Source: Selaginella tamariscina (taxonomy: Eukaryota > Streptophyta > Lycopodiopsida > Selaginellales > Selaginellaceae). Taken from it: DNA of 64,000 nt. Below the pieces are notes generated by a model. It was not told the origin of the DNA. It saw nothing but the letters and a program-made list of their open reading frames with translations, and made no database searches. Shown in pieces: positions 36,368 through 47,505 of the stretch. Each line of letters starts with the position of its first letter. Within the stretch, counting starts at the first letter, position 1. The DNA lies in assembly GCA_003024785.1 (NCBI GenBank), contig PUQB01000687.1, forward strand, positions 61,970 to 125,969, given 5' to 3'. The translations under genes and the position numbers were made by a program.

Positions 36368-39300
36368 TCATGAAGACTCGTTTCCACCAGCCAGTGCCTC
36401 GTCGTTAATGAATGCATTGTTACGGTGTCGTGAACGTTTCTCCAAAATCTGTCTGTCGTAAACTTCGAACTCTTCAACCATTTTCTTTGCCATCTGATTA
36501 GCGTAGTCTGGTAGAACAATACTGAAAACATATTAAAGTTTAAAACCAAAGAAATGATAAAACAAATCTCACTCATCATCTGATGACTCGTATGATCTCT
36601 CTTCTGCTGACTCATCTGATGACTCGTCGTTGTGCTCCACGGACTTCTCCGTAACAACATCCTTGTCGTTTCGAGAAGGCGGATCCTGGTCTCCATCGTT
36701 GTCGCTAGCCAAAGGCAAATCCTTCTGTTTCCATGGCCCTCTTCCACTCATCAAAAGGAGTAATCATGGAAACAACTTGATCATCCCCACCACCTTCAGC
36801 TGCTGTAACACTTGGAATGACCTTCCTGAAGACATCTCTGGCTGCTAAAACCAGATCCTTGTTGATGTCGATTCCATAACCATGTCTCCCTGTGTGAAAA
36901 GCTGCAAGAATACTAGCACCGGTTCCCACTGTTAGATCCACAACAGTTCCACCAGGCTTTGTGAGCTTCTCCACTAGCATCGCAAACAACTTGGGAGATT
37001 TCGGGCCAATTGAAATCCTGAAAGTTACAATATTAGAACATGAGAAATAACAAACAACATTATACCATGGGAGCTGGAAATCTTCTGGCTCATCAAAAAG
37101 AAGAGTGTAGCGAGTGTCCAAGATCTCCTTGTTCTTGGCAACCTTAGAGTAGGGGGAACCAAAAATACACATGGCAATGATGCTTTCCTGAAAAAATAAA
37201 CATTAAAAAATGACATTCTCAAAAAGAAGAATTACCTTTCTAGAGAAACGGTATCCCCATGACTTTGTCGTGTGCACATAACTCATCTGCAGAAACTTTA
37301 GCTTGCAAGTTTCTGCAGTGTTCTTCAAAGCTAGAACATCATCCGGTAGCACAAACACTACCACATGGCCAGCTCTGTCTAATATCCCGAAAGCAAGGTT
37401 CACCAAGTTCTTCAGCAAAGCATCCGAGAACTTCGTGTATTGATCCACCATCCCGCCTGCCTCAGCAACGCATCCGGTAGGCGGGTCGATGACAACGAGA
37501 TCAACAGCTCCCTGGATGCATTTTGGTGGAGGCTTCGCACCAAACACATGAATAGTCCAACTTGACTTGTGACTCACGATCCAATCCTCAAGCTCCTTCA
37601 ATCCTGACGGAAAAGGCCTTCCGGCTTTGAAGTACTGGACTGCAAGGTTCTCTGAATCTGCATGAATGATTTCCCAGCTTCCATTTCCCTTCTCAGGCAT
37701 ACCATCCTCAACATATCATCTTCTTCCAATCCAGCCGAGATGAAGGATGGGGCTGAAGAAGAAGCTTGTCCCTTGCTGACCTTGCTCGCCGATCTAGCAT
37801 ACCTGATATCCATCTTCACATGGAGCTTCCTTGCAGCATTGTCGTTCTTCCATAATAGCTCTCGCCGATCATCCTTGTGTATCTTATAGCTGGCCATCTC
37901 CCATTCGGGACAGTCACCAGGAAGGAAATCCAGCCAGAAAGGACAGTGTTCCACTTTCGTAATCACTGATATCACGTAACAACCGGCTCCACATGCTAGA
38001 ATCCTTGGTAACATCCATCCACTCTTTGAAATCTTCAGGGAGTGCATCGTTTTTCCATTTTAAAAACCTGTAAAAATAGATAAAAATCTGTAAAGAAACA
38101 AAAAAAAAAACTTGCCTGAATGCCATTCTTTTTGCAGATTTTTCCAGCTCAAATAGTCGAGGAGGTGGAATTGTCGCACCGAACTCCTTGTTCTCGAGCA
38201 TGTTCTGGTACATATCCAACTTAATTTCATTGTGCATCTTCATATACCATGTCATGAACTCCTCTACATGCTCGACCAAAAGCTCTTTAGCTGCCTCCGC
38301 GACCTGGCACGATAAAACGAATAAAAATGAAAAATATAAATATTAAATTACCTGGAACCAGTAAGTAAAGATGTGCAAAAACTTGATGAAGTCCTTGTCA
38401 GGCCAGCCGGTGACACCTTCCTTCTTGTCTTTCTCCGTCATGTTCACCAGCTTCTCAAGAACGCCACGTTCTTGAATGTGCACAAGCTTTCCAAGGATAT
38501 CAACCTTGACGTTGGAAGGAAGCTGGGACTTCGCGAGCATTTGAAGCTTCTCCAGAGTTATTTGCTTCGTTGATGGTTTGATAGTGATATCTGTGATCGC
38601 CTTGAACCAATCTTCACCGACCGCCGGATCAGCAATGGTGAGGAATTTGTTCATCCGAACTGTGAATGTCTTGTAAACGCTGGAGAGGATCTGAGATTCT
38701 GTCTGGTTTGGTTTTCTTTCGCAAGTTTTGTTAGCGATTGTCGCTTCAGTTGATTCTGCAAAAGAAACCGAAAATCAAAAAACAGTCAAAAGAAGAAGAA
38801 AAGATTACCTCCCAAAAAATCTTCTCGCGAAGAACATGATCGGTAGAAAGATCTGCAGACTTCACACAACAATTCCGTAAGAACTGCAAGGTGTGAATGA
38901 TTGTTGTAGGAACCACACGAGCAGTTGCTCTGCAAAACAAAACAACATTTATTTAGTATTTAAATAATGAAACAAACAAGTCACTTACTCATTCAACGAT
39001 TGCAAGCAGCGATTAGTCTCTTCTGCACGTGATGCTATGAGTGTTGCACGTACACGCAAAGTCCATTTCAAACCTGGCTCTTCAGCAAGCAAAAGTGTTC
39101 AAAGCAACCCGACGATGATTCCCATCCCACACCAGAAACTTTGCATCTTTCAGAAATCGATACCATGCAGAAAATGCTGGCTTATGCAAATCCGCTTCAA
39201 ACTCTCTATCGACCTGTGCTTCTGACTCATTCCAACTTCGGCGTTCGTCTGCACTCAGCTGTGGTCCGAAAGATAAGGTGAACACTGACGTCTCCTGGTA

Positions 39301-40186
39301 AAAGCCTATCCAACCAAGGTCTTTCACGCCGTCCTTAGTGACATTCCTCAAACGTTGGTGTGGAGCAACCTGTGAACCGGGATACGCGGAGGCTCACCAA
39401 GCTCAACTGGAACGTAGTGGTCTCGTCCTTGTAGCGGTGTGTCAATATCTGTGTCATACCGAATAACAAGATCCCGAAGAAGCTTGGATGGAGCCTCAAG
39501 TGTCAGCCGCTCCGGAATTGCATATGATTCGGCAACATCCTCAGGAGCATCCAGTTTCCTCTTAAATTAAATACCAAGATCAATATAATTACCGTGTTCT
39601 GCAGAGCTTCCTGCAATCTCTTATTTTTAGGCATCCATTCACTCACCACAGTATGTTCATCAATGACTTGCAAACTATCCACATTGTTTCGGCATCATCT
39701 CTTTGTGTTGCAGTTGTTGCTTGGCGCCTCGGCCCCTTTCTTGCCACGAGGTTTGAAGCCATATCTACAAGAGCTTCTTGGACGATATGTTTTTGAAGTG
39801 TCAAAGTCTTGTATTTATCTCGTAGTCTCTTACTCTGCCTTTGTCTCATTCTGCAATTACAACAACTGATAAGTGTGTGTGTGTGAGTTGTTTTAATTTA
39901 TGGACACACATTTACTATATATGTTACCTATCAATATATATAACACACACGCACACACACACATATTTATACGTGTAATGTTGTTTGTGTGTGTGCTCAC
40001 TATATAATGTTCCTTGTGTATGTGTGTAATGTTGATTATGTGTGTGTGTGTGCAATGTTGTTTGTGGTGATGTGTCTGTGTGAGAGAATATGGGTATATT
40101 CATATCTCTTCACATGTATATACAGACGAAAAAGCATCATCTCATATAAAGTCTTAAATTCATATACTTATACATACATACATACA

Positions 40187-40231
<45 letters not shown>

Positions 40232-40336
40232 ATAAGTCTTTAAGTATGTATTTAATATATATATATACACACACACATGTATACAAGTCTAATGTTGTAT
40301 AATCATACGTGTGTAAAATGTTATTTATGTGTGTGC

Positions 40337-40379
<43 letters not shown>

Positions 40380-40569
40380 TTTCCTGCCCGAATTGGCAGG
40401 AAATGTGTGTGTGTGTGTGTGTGTTTGCCGAAATCGGCAATAACTCATGCGTCGGAGGTGTGTGTGTGTGCACACGCGCGTGCGTTTGTGAATACAAAGA
40501 AATCCTACTGAATTTGCACATACATTCACAGAAATTACTATACACATATAAGATTTTACCTGTAGCCAT
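36368..40569 (-). CDS. MULE-borne ParB-like / N6-N4 DNA methyltransferase-like protein
   Basis: Ten exons by splice sites: 40569-40560, 39850-39593, 39560-38989, 38929-38809, 38755-38352, 38303-38116, 38067-37236, 37187-37066, 37017-36573, 36521-36368; about 1,035 aa. Intron 6 uses a GC donor. The N-terminal third has a ParB/sulfiredoxin-type core (LGEPPRIPVHRLL; then LVWDGNHRRVALNT near 39,100). The middle is helical and unrecognised. The C-terminal third reads DLVVIDPPTG (37,467-37,500), then HVVVFVLPDD, then KPGGTVVDLTVGTGASILAA with GRHGYGID (36,905-36,960). That order, motif IV before motif I, is the beta-class DNA amino-methyltransferase layout. An acidic tail follows (NDESSDESAEERSYESSDDE). 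ParB-methylase fusions are known from phages. The catalytic tetrad is DPPT rather than DPPY/F/W. The frame shifts about six to seven times. Function in DNA modification or anti-silencing is inference. Confidence 0.75.
39853..40559 (-). repeat. Microsatellite- and hairpin-rich intron 1 of the methyltransferase-like gene
   Basis: The 709-nt first intron, by far the longest of this gene, holds TA runs (40,190-40,240), about 19 AC units (40,340-40,376) and about 11 GT units (40,402-40,424). Between the AC and GT runs lies the perfect palindrome ATTTCCTGCC-CGAATT-GGCAGGAAAT, followed at 40,425-40,441 by TTGCCGAAATCGGCAA. Confidence 0.8.
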
Positions 40570-41242
40570 GTCGCCGTGACGCTCACACTAGCCTCTTGTC
40601 GCCGCAAAAAAAAGAACAAAAGTGCCCTCTCTCAACAATGGAGAATGGAGAAGAAGAATGGGTAGTCCTGAACCTTTACCCTAAAATCTAACACTTAACC
40701 CTTTGACCCTTAACTATAAAACTGTGTTTAATTAAACCATACAACAGTATATATAATACTTACGATAAATAACATACTATATAAAAGGATACAAATACAA
40801 ACACATATTTAAGTAAAAATTTGTATGTTAAAAAATATTATTATATAATTAAATAAATATTCGTGTAAAAATATGTATTTATAATTGACAATTGGTAGCG
40901 GAGCAAGTATTAATCAACATCTACATTTGATAAAATACTGGATCAAATAACTATATAATTATAATAAATAAATTAACAGAATATAAACAAGTCATAAATA
41001 AATATGTCAGATGAATGTAGATTAGACACACATTTATTTAAAAGACAATAAAGATTGCTCTATCTCTACGTGAAGTGCTATACTATATTAGCATCTAAGA
41101 TCTATACGTTTCCTTGAATTAAATATTCGCCCACGTTGAGTCATGATTGTGAATTTTTGAAATGGTAATATCCGATATTTACCAAAAGATGATTAAGTAA
41201 TGCTGTTGTTTTTCTGTCACGTTTGTGGTAACTGCTTGCAAA
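40570..41242. promoter_or_regulatory. Shared divergent promoter region inside the MULE
   Basis: 673 bp between the two divergent start codons, AT-rich. No gene is present. The element needs both promoters here; no individual box could be assigned with confidence. Confidence 0.5.
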
Positions 41243-44200
41243 ATGGCCAGGATTGTTTACGGCAATTTGGATCACGATGTTCCTGTGATAGATGGTGTTG
41301 GAATCATTCTTACTAATCAGATTAGAACGTTCTTTGGCATTTTTGATTGGCAAAGTGTTCGTCTTTTTAAACTTCTTCATGGGCAATCTGCTTTACAGAT
41401 CGAAATAAACGAGGACCAAGATGCTGGAGGGAAGGATAATCCAGGATATGTTTTGTTACCGGATGAAGGACCATTGTTTAAGCTTGTCGTTGCTTCTGAC
41501 TCTGAATACTCAACGTTGAAGAACCTTTTCACTTCTAATACCTGCAAAAAGGGAAGAATTCTTATCGAGGGTTCCACGATCATTCATACAAATGAATTGC
41601 CTATTGCGTATGATGGGGATGTCATTTTTGAGCTCCCTCCTTCCGAATACAAATACAAAGGAATGAATCGGAAAGAGGATGGACATACCTGGACAGCAGG
41701 AACGACCAGCAACTGGAATTTTCAAGCGAGGGTGTCCAGGAGCAAATGTGTTGGGAGCCTTTGCTGTATCAACCCGGACTGCCCTGCTTCTAAGGCAGGA
41801 TTTCCGAACTGCACTAAATGGAAAGGATGTATTGTTTCCCCACCTTCAATCGACAAACTGGCAAAAGGATTGACATGTTTTTTCTGTAAAGAAAATCCAT
41901 TGTGCCTTGAAGTTTGTCATGCTGTGGCGTTTTGCGTTTTCCCAGACGACATAACCAAGACTAGATTGTTTATCCACCAGGGAAAACATTCACATCCAGT
42001 GGGTGATGGTGTTTCTGCATCGAACAAAGAAGAAATGCATATGGCGGTCCAGAATGCAACAGAAAGAACTCCCAGAGCTAGTCCAAGAGTCATCGAAATG
42101 GCAGCATGTAAAGATGCTATCTTTGGTTTTCTATTAGATAATTCTGAGCCTGGAAGTTGGGATAAGCTCATGGATCATTTGCAACCATTATCAAACAATC
42201 GAAGGTACAATTAGAGTTTTACTTTGTGCTGAGCATTCTTTGATAATACCTTTGATGCAGAGTTCGTCAATGGGTAGCGTCCGCAAAGAGAACTGCTGCT
42301 GAAATGCCAGAGAATATTGATGGATTATTGGAGCTGAAACGAAGGTTGTCTATCCCATTCATCCACGTGATTCACTATCCTGGGATGAATTTCCGTGGTT
42401 CAGACGACCAGGCATTAGTTTTTAAGATGACGGTTTCAGGGCCAGGTTCTGGAATCGATTATGTAAGGATGTGCCAACCTCCTCTTGGCCCTTTGCAGAA
42501 GAGTTGGGTTCTACTTGATCACACACACCGTGTTGTTGATAAGTGGATCACTCTGGCATTGCATGTTTACGACCCAAAGTAAGATGTTATCTTTTTGTTG
42601 TTTGCTTAACTCTTTGATTATTTTATAGTGTGCGCCGATTATCCACCATTGCTTATGGTGACATGAAGAGACAAACGGCTGGAGCTGTGGAGAAGTTTTT
42701 TCGTGCTATGTTGGATGTCTGTTCCGAGAAGGGAATCTACAATGTGCAGTTCGCTGGGTTTATGTCCGATGAAGCAGGAGCGATCTGGCAAGCAATTAGG
42801 AATGTGTTCTTTAATGGCCAAGAAATTCCTGGACGTGAACGGAGCTGTATCTTTCACTATGAACAAGCCATACAACGTGTGACAAGGAAGTGGGTCCCTC
42901 TTGAACATCAACAACAACATCTTCAACTTTTGAGATCATGGCCAACAGCCACATCAACAACTGATCGTGAAGAAATTGAAAATAATCTTTTCCGCTTTTG
43001 GAATGAAAATGTGAAGGATGTTGGAGTTATGCAGACGTGGTTTTCATGGTGGGAAAGACAGAAGAATCATATTTCAAATGTTGTTCTTGAAAGCATGCCG
43101 GAGAATGCTGCAAGGGTTGTGCCCATGACAAACCAGTCGGAGTCTGTTCACGGAAGATGGAGGAGGGCTAGAGATTCAAAATACATTTCATTGTACCAAG
43201 CTACAATCCACGACCTGACTGAATCAGTGCGACAATGTGCTCTTGTGAAGGCTTTTAGAGATGGAAGGTATAGTGGTTCCGGGCCGACTTCAGAGGAGCT
43301 CTCAGCAAGGTTCGAGAGAAGAATGTCAAATGCTAACTCAACAACACCTACAGCAAAGGTTATCATCGACTTAGTTGAAGATGTTGCTCCATCAAGCATG
43401 CAGGATACTGCTTTTGTGGCTGCCACGAATGTTGAACATCGCACTGTGCAAAGAAATATGGGGTCAGAGGCTGAACGATCCCACCGACCGGACATCTTCT
43501 ATAGTGAACAGGTTATTCCAACACAGTGTAGACGGAAGCGACGATTGGATTTTCAACTTGCAGAAGAACATGAAGAATATGTTCTGGTTGAAGAACAAGA
43601 TGTTACACCTGGACAATGGGCGATTAGAAGATGTGGTGAAAGAAGTTCTGTGAAATGTCTGGCAGGCTTTCCCTCTTCAGGAGGTCAGTGGAGTGCTTGT
43701 GACAAAAAGATCAGTCCTAGTGGTAATCGAGTGGCTGCTCCTTGTTTTTTTGGAAGGATCAGATACAATGACAAAGAAACTGGTGAAGAATGCTTTCGCT
43801 CACAAATGATGTATTTTTGTCCAACAAACATGCTTTGCAACAGACATCCAAGACCAACTATTGTTTCTCCGCCAGCTTCTACCTCGGTTTGGAAAGTTCA
43901 AGTGGGCACGAAGCTGATAGCAATGGAGATCAATGATCTGGCAAGATCAGGTTTTATGCTAGCTGGGCTTCCTTCAGCTCATGCAGGAGTGCCAGGTTTT
44001 TCAACACCTCATGTTCCTTCAGTTCCTGTTGGAGTCACTGGATTTTCAACACCCCCTGCACAATTTCGTGGACCTCCTGTTCCTGCAAGTGGTCGTGCAA
44101 CAAGAACACCTTTAGGGATGTCTAAGAAACAACAGGTAAGTTTTGAAGCATGTTTGACGTTGGGAGCATATGTCGCAGAAGTTGACGTGGTTGATCCTCC

Positions 44201-44462
44201 AACATGCATTCGCTTCAGAGTATGTGACAACGACCATACATCTGCTTGGGTTGTCATTTGTAGCGCACCATCTTGTTCATGCTCGGAGTTCTGCAATGGT
44301 CGTCAGTGGGTGCCTTGCAAACATATGTATTTTGTTTACAAGCGTGTACTGGGAGCTGATCCTCGAGTTGTCAAGCATTTGCAACGTCGTACACTTGCAC
44401 CCCGTGAACTAAGTTCTTTATTGATGCTACCAAGGAACCTCCATCCTCCACCATCTATTTAG
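41243..44462 (+). CDS. MULE transposase (MURA type, DDE with SWIM zinc finger)
   Basis: Three exons (41243-42204, 42261-42578, 42629-44462), about 1,037 aa, no frame break. N-terminal region unknown; residues about 165-265 form a Cys/His-rich FLYWCH/WRKY-GCM1-like zinc finger (CVGSLCCINPDCPASK ... LFIHQGKHSHPV). The DDE core follows: first Asp in VLLDHTHRVVDKW (near 42,510), second Asp in GFMSDEAGAIWQAI (near 42,760), the CxFH motif in CIFHYEQAIQRV, and Glu in TNQSESVHGRWRR (near 43,140). A Pro-rich linker has near-repeats GVPGFSTP / GVTGFSTP. The C-terminal SWIM finger is CSCSEFCNGRQWVPCKHMYF. All expected catalytic and zinc residues are present, so it looks capable of activity. The start is the first ATG of the frame. 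Confidence 0.93.
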
Positions 44463-44635
44463 TGTGTTTGGTTTGTTTTCAAACAGCTTCGGTTTTATAT
44501 TTGTTATTTCAAACTTATAATTTTCAATATAAATTTTAATGGTAATTTTATGTTTAGCATATTTTTAAGTAATTTAACATATATTTTCTTTAAATACAAC
44601 AAAAATATACTACCATATTTTGTATGCGGCCGCCG

Positions 44636-44828
44636 CACTAGAATATTCTAGAATATTCTTGAAAATTTTGGAAGGTCCAATTGTGTGTACACTTGGCAGT
44701 ACGAAAAATTTCCGTACAGAATATTCGAGGATATCTAGACGGAAATCGTACGGAACAACGGAATATTCAAGAATATTCGGAAATCTAGGTCAAGCTCGTT
44801 GACCTGCGCTCGAATTTCGCCGTGCCCC
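44636..44828 (+). repeat. MULE right subterminal repeats and TIR
   Basis: Five or more GAATATTC copies between 44,640 and 44,780 and the 17-mer TTCCGTACAGAATATTC shared with the left side (near 36,125). The last 35-40 bp form the imperfect TIR ending GCCGTGCCCC. Confidence 0.75.
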
Positions 44829-44837
44829 CCTCATCTC
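44829..44837 (+). repeat. MULE target-site duplication, right copy
   Basis: CCTCATCTC, identical to 36,053-36,061; the interrupted PPR reading frame resumes here. Confidence 0.92.
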
Positions 44838-47505
44838 GGGGTACGCAGAGAACGGGTTGGGAGAGTTCGCTTTGGAACACTTCAAGCTAATGCAGCCTGC
44901 GGACTGTCCACCCACTGCCAGGACCTTCGTTGCTGCACTCAAGGCATGTACAAACAATTCACTTGCAGAGAGTTTACATGCAAAATCTATAGAGTGCGGC
45001 TTCGGATTTGACATGTACTTAGCAAACAGCCTGATATATACATTCTGCAAATGCAGAAGCCTAGTGAAAGCCCGTCTTTTGTTCGACACAATGCCATTGC
45101 GAGATCTGGTGACATGGAATGTGTTGTTACAGGGATACGTGGAGAATGAGGAAGGCAAAGAGGCTCTGTATCTCTTTACTCGAATGCAAGCCGAAGGATG
45201 TAAACCCGATTCCTTGACGTTTGTTGCAGTACTCAAGGCTTGCTGTGAACGTCCACTTGAGAGTGTTGTGTTAACTCCGTGGCTTTGGAGAGAGGCTTTT
45301 GTATACATTCTTAAGCAGTTGAGAGTGGCTGCGTGGGTAATATATACCTCGAGTGTGGGTTGATCAATATGTACGCGAGCAACGGGAGCTTGTTTCATGC
45401 TCGCACAGTGTTCGATCAGATGAGAAACCATGATATAGTTTCATGGAACTCAAAGCTTGCGGGGTGTGTGGAGAATCACGAAGAAGGTTTAGCTTTGGAT
45501 TTAATACCTTGCATGAAACCGCACGGCTTTGTCCCAGATAGTTCAACATTTGTAGCTGCCTTCAACGCTTGTGCAAAGCTAGCAGCTTTAGAGGATGCCA
45601 ATGAAATGCAGTCTCTCCAAACTGCGGTAGCTCTCCATAACGACGCAGCTAGAGACCAGTGTGATCTGGATCCTTATGTGAGAAGGGCCCTCATCAACAT
45701 GTATGGAAAGTGTGGGAGCCTTGTAGACGCTCGCAGGCAGGTAGACATACAGGACTTATCTTCGTGTACATCTCTAATGCTTGCATATATAGAGAATGGG
45801 GCACCTGGTTTGGCATTAGACTTGTTCAATATGCTCCGATACGATGAACATTACACGGTTGATGAGCCACGGACGTTTGTTGCTGCAGTGAAGGCCTGCA
45901 CTAGCCTAGCAGCGAAAGAGCTTGGGAGGAAATTTAACGGCAGCGTGGTAAAGCTAGAGTCGCTGGAGAAAGGGATGGATATTCACGCTCTTGCTGAGAA
46001 GAATCTACATTGCTGCCTGGGAACCTTTGTAGAGAACTCGCTCGTGGACATGTACGTGAAGGCTGGGAGCTTGTGGGATGCACGTAGAGCGTTGGACAGG
46101 ATGCAGTTTCATACAGTCGTGTCGTGGAATGCATTGCTTATGGGATATGGTGAAAACGGTGAAGGAGAGCTTGCTTCCACGTGTTTGAGTGTATCCCGTG
46201 TTCCCCAGACTCGATCACATATGTTGCTGCACTCAAGGCATGTGCTGAAAGTGCAAAGCTAGTGATTCCTTCCCCTTTAACTAAGGAGGATGACACAAGG
46301 AACAGGCGGTTAGAGTTTGTGGAGAATTGTATGAAGATACACTCACGAGCAGGCCGGGAGGTAGGGACTCTTGTTGGAAACACATTGGTGGATACATACT
46401 CTAAATGCGGTAGCATGCTGGATGCTCGAGCTGTTTTCGACACGATGCCATTTCGGACCCTTGTGTCATGGAATGCACTCAAGGGATACGTAGATAATGA
46501 GGAAGACGAGATGGCCTTGAGTCTTTTCTCCTTGTTACACATTCAAGGCCATGTACCAGACTCTCAAAGCTACGCGCAAGCACTCAAAGCCTGCGGAGCC
46601 ATTGCTGCATTGGAGAGCATAAAAGCAATTCACTCGGAGATATGTCAATGTGGACTGGAACAACACGAGGACACGCTTATTGCATCTCTTGTTGATGTAT
46701 ATGGGAAATGTGGGAACATGGAGTTTGCAAAGCATGTGTTTTGATTCGTGGTGCGTCCAATATGGGGACTGCACGGTTTGGACTTCACTCATAGCGGGTT
46801 ACAGTCGAGCAGGGGATGCAGCCAAGGTGTTTGAGACGTTACATGAAATGCACACTCAAGGTTTTCAAGCAGATAGTGTTACGTTTCTATGTGTTCTCTC
46901 TGCATGTAGTCACGCTGGCCTTGTTGAGAAGTGCAAGGAGTACATGAAGAAGATGCGCGAGAGAGACCATATGGATATGGGGATTGGGCATGTTACGTGC
47001 CTTGTCGATGCACTTGGAAGGTTGAACAGTTTAGAAGATGCAGTTGAGGTAGCAAAGAGCGTGGCCTGCGTGGCAAGCGTGTGGAGAGCTCTTCTTGGGG
47101 CTTGTTTAAAATGGAGGAATGCGGAGGTTGGTAGAATAGCTTATGATAATCTGATCAAGCTGGATGCCAAAGATGCTTCAGCGTACGTACTCATGGCAAA
47201 TATATGTGAAAGCCAATGAGATGTGTATAGAATATAGCATATAGGCAGCATAATATGATCACTAAATGTAACGGAAGATTGGGCTGTATCCAAATAGAGC
47301 ACCCCTCTGCAATGCGGCAGCACTCTTCGGGATTCGACGGAAAAAACTTGTACACGGGGACGACCATCGGATTCCTGCCGGAGAGTACATTTCTGTTCCT
47401 TGAAATTAGTTTCTCATAAACTTGCTCGCTGTTTTTTTTCACTGCAGGGAGTGAGCGAGGAGTCCTGAACGAGTATTTCAACTCATGAAGTCCTTCCCAG
47501 ACTGA

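Larger units (their letters stand above)
36062..44828. mobile_element. Autonomous-looking Mutator-like element (MULE) with transposase and ParB-methyltransferase gene
   Basis: The element is 8,767 bp. Left end GGGTTTGACATTTCCTCGCG and right end, reverse-complemented, GGGGCACGGCGAAATTCGAG share spaced blocks GGG, ATTTC/AATTC, GCGCAG and CGAGC over about 35 bp: weak TIRs, as in many MULEs. Subterminal DNA on both sides carries GAATATTC palindromes, and the block TTCCGTACAGAATATTC occurs on both sides. Two divergent genes fill it: transposase (41,243-44,462, +) and a ParB/DNA-methyltransferase-like gene (36,368-40,569, -), separated by a 673-bp shared promoter region. The perfect duplication and uninterrupted transposase indicate a fairly recent insertion. 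Confidence 0.9.
35750..47219 (+). pseudogene. PPR-PLS gene B, split by an 8.77-kb MULE
   Basis: Left part 35,750-36,061; right part resumes after the second target-site copy (44,838) and runs to 47,219. The left part ends ...VCWNGLIS and the right part continues GYAENGLGEFALEHF, so the frame closes exactly when the element and one 9-bp copy are ignored. The ATG at 35,750 gives MRFGTRPSKFRLFSELVSGK. The right part holds many PLS repeats (ARTFVAALKAC, LINMYGKCGSL, VVSWNALL) and ends with a partial E domain (SAYVLMANICESQ); there is no DYW domain. About 900 aa before insertion. Further one-base shifts occur near 35,855, 45,340, 46,180 and 46,740. The insertion near residue 104 removes nearly all repeats from any product. 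Confidence 0.88.

Noticed and set aside
40137-40619. Open frames of 60-160 codons rich in CVCVCV or THTHTH
   Set aside because: Microsatellite translations within intron 1 of the MULE accessory gene.
43148-43495. 115-codon minus-strand frame inside the transposase
   Set aside because: Shadow of the transposase coding strand; no motif and no splice support.
47191-47481. 96-codon minus-strand frame downstream of PPR B (MKYSFRTPRSLPAVKK)
   Set aside because: No recognisable domain and no exon partners; could be real but I cannot support it.
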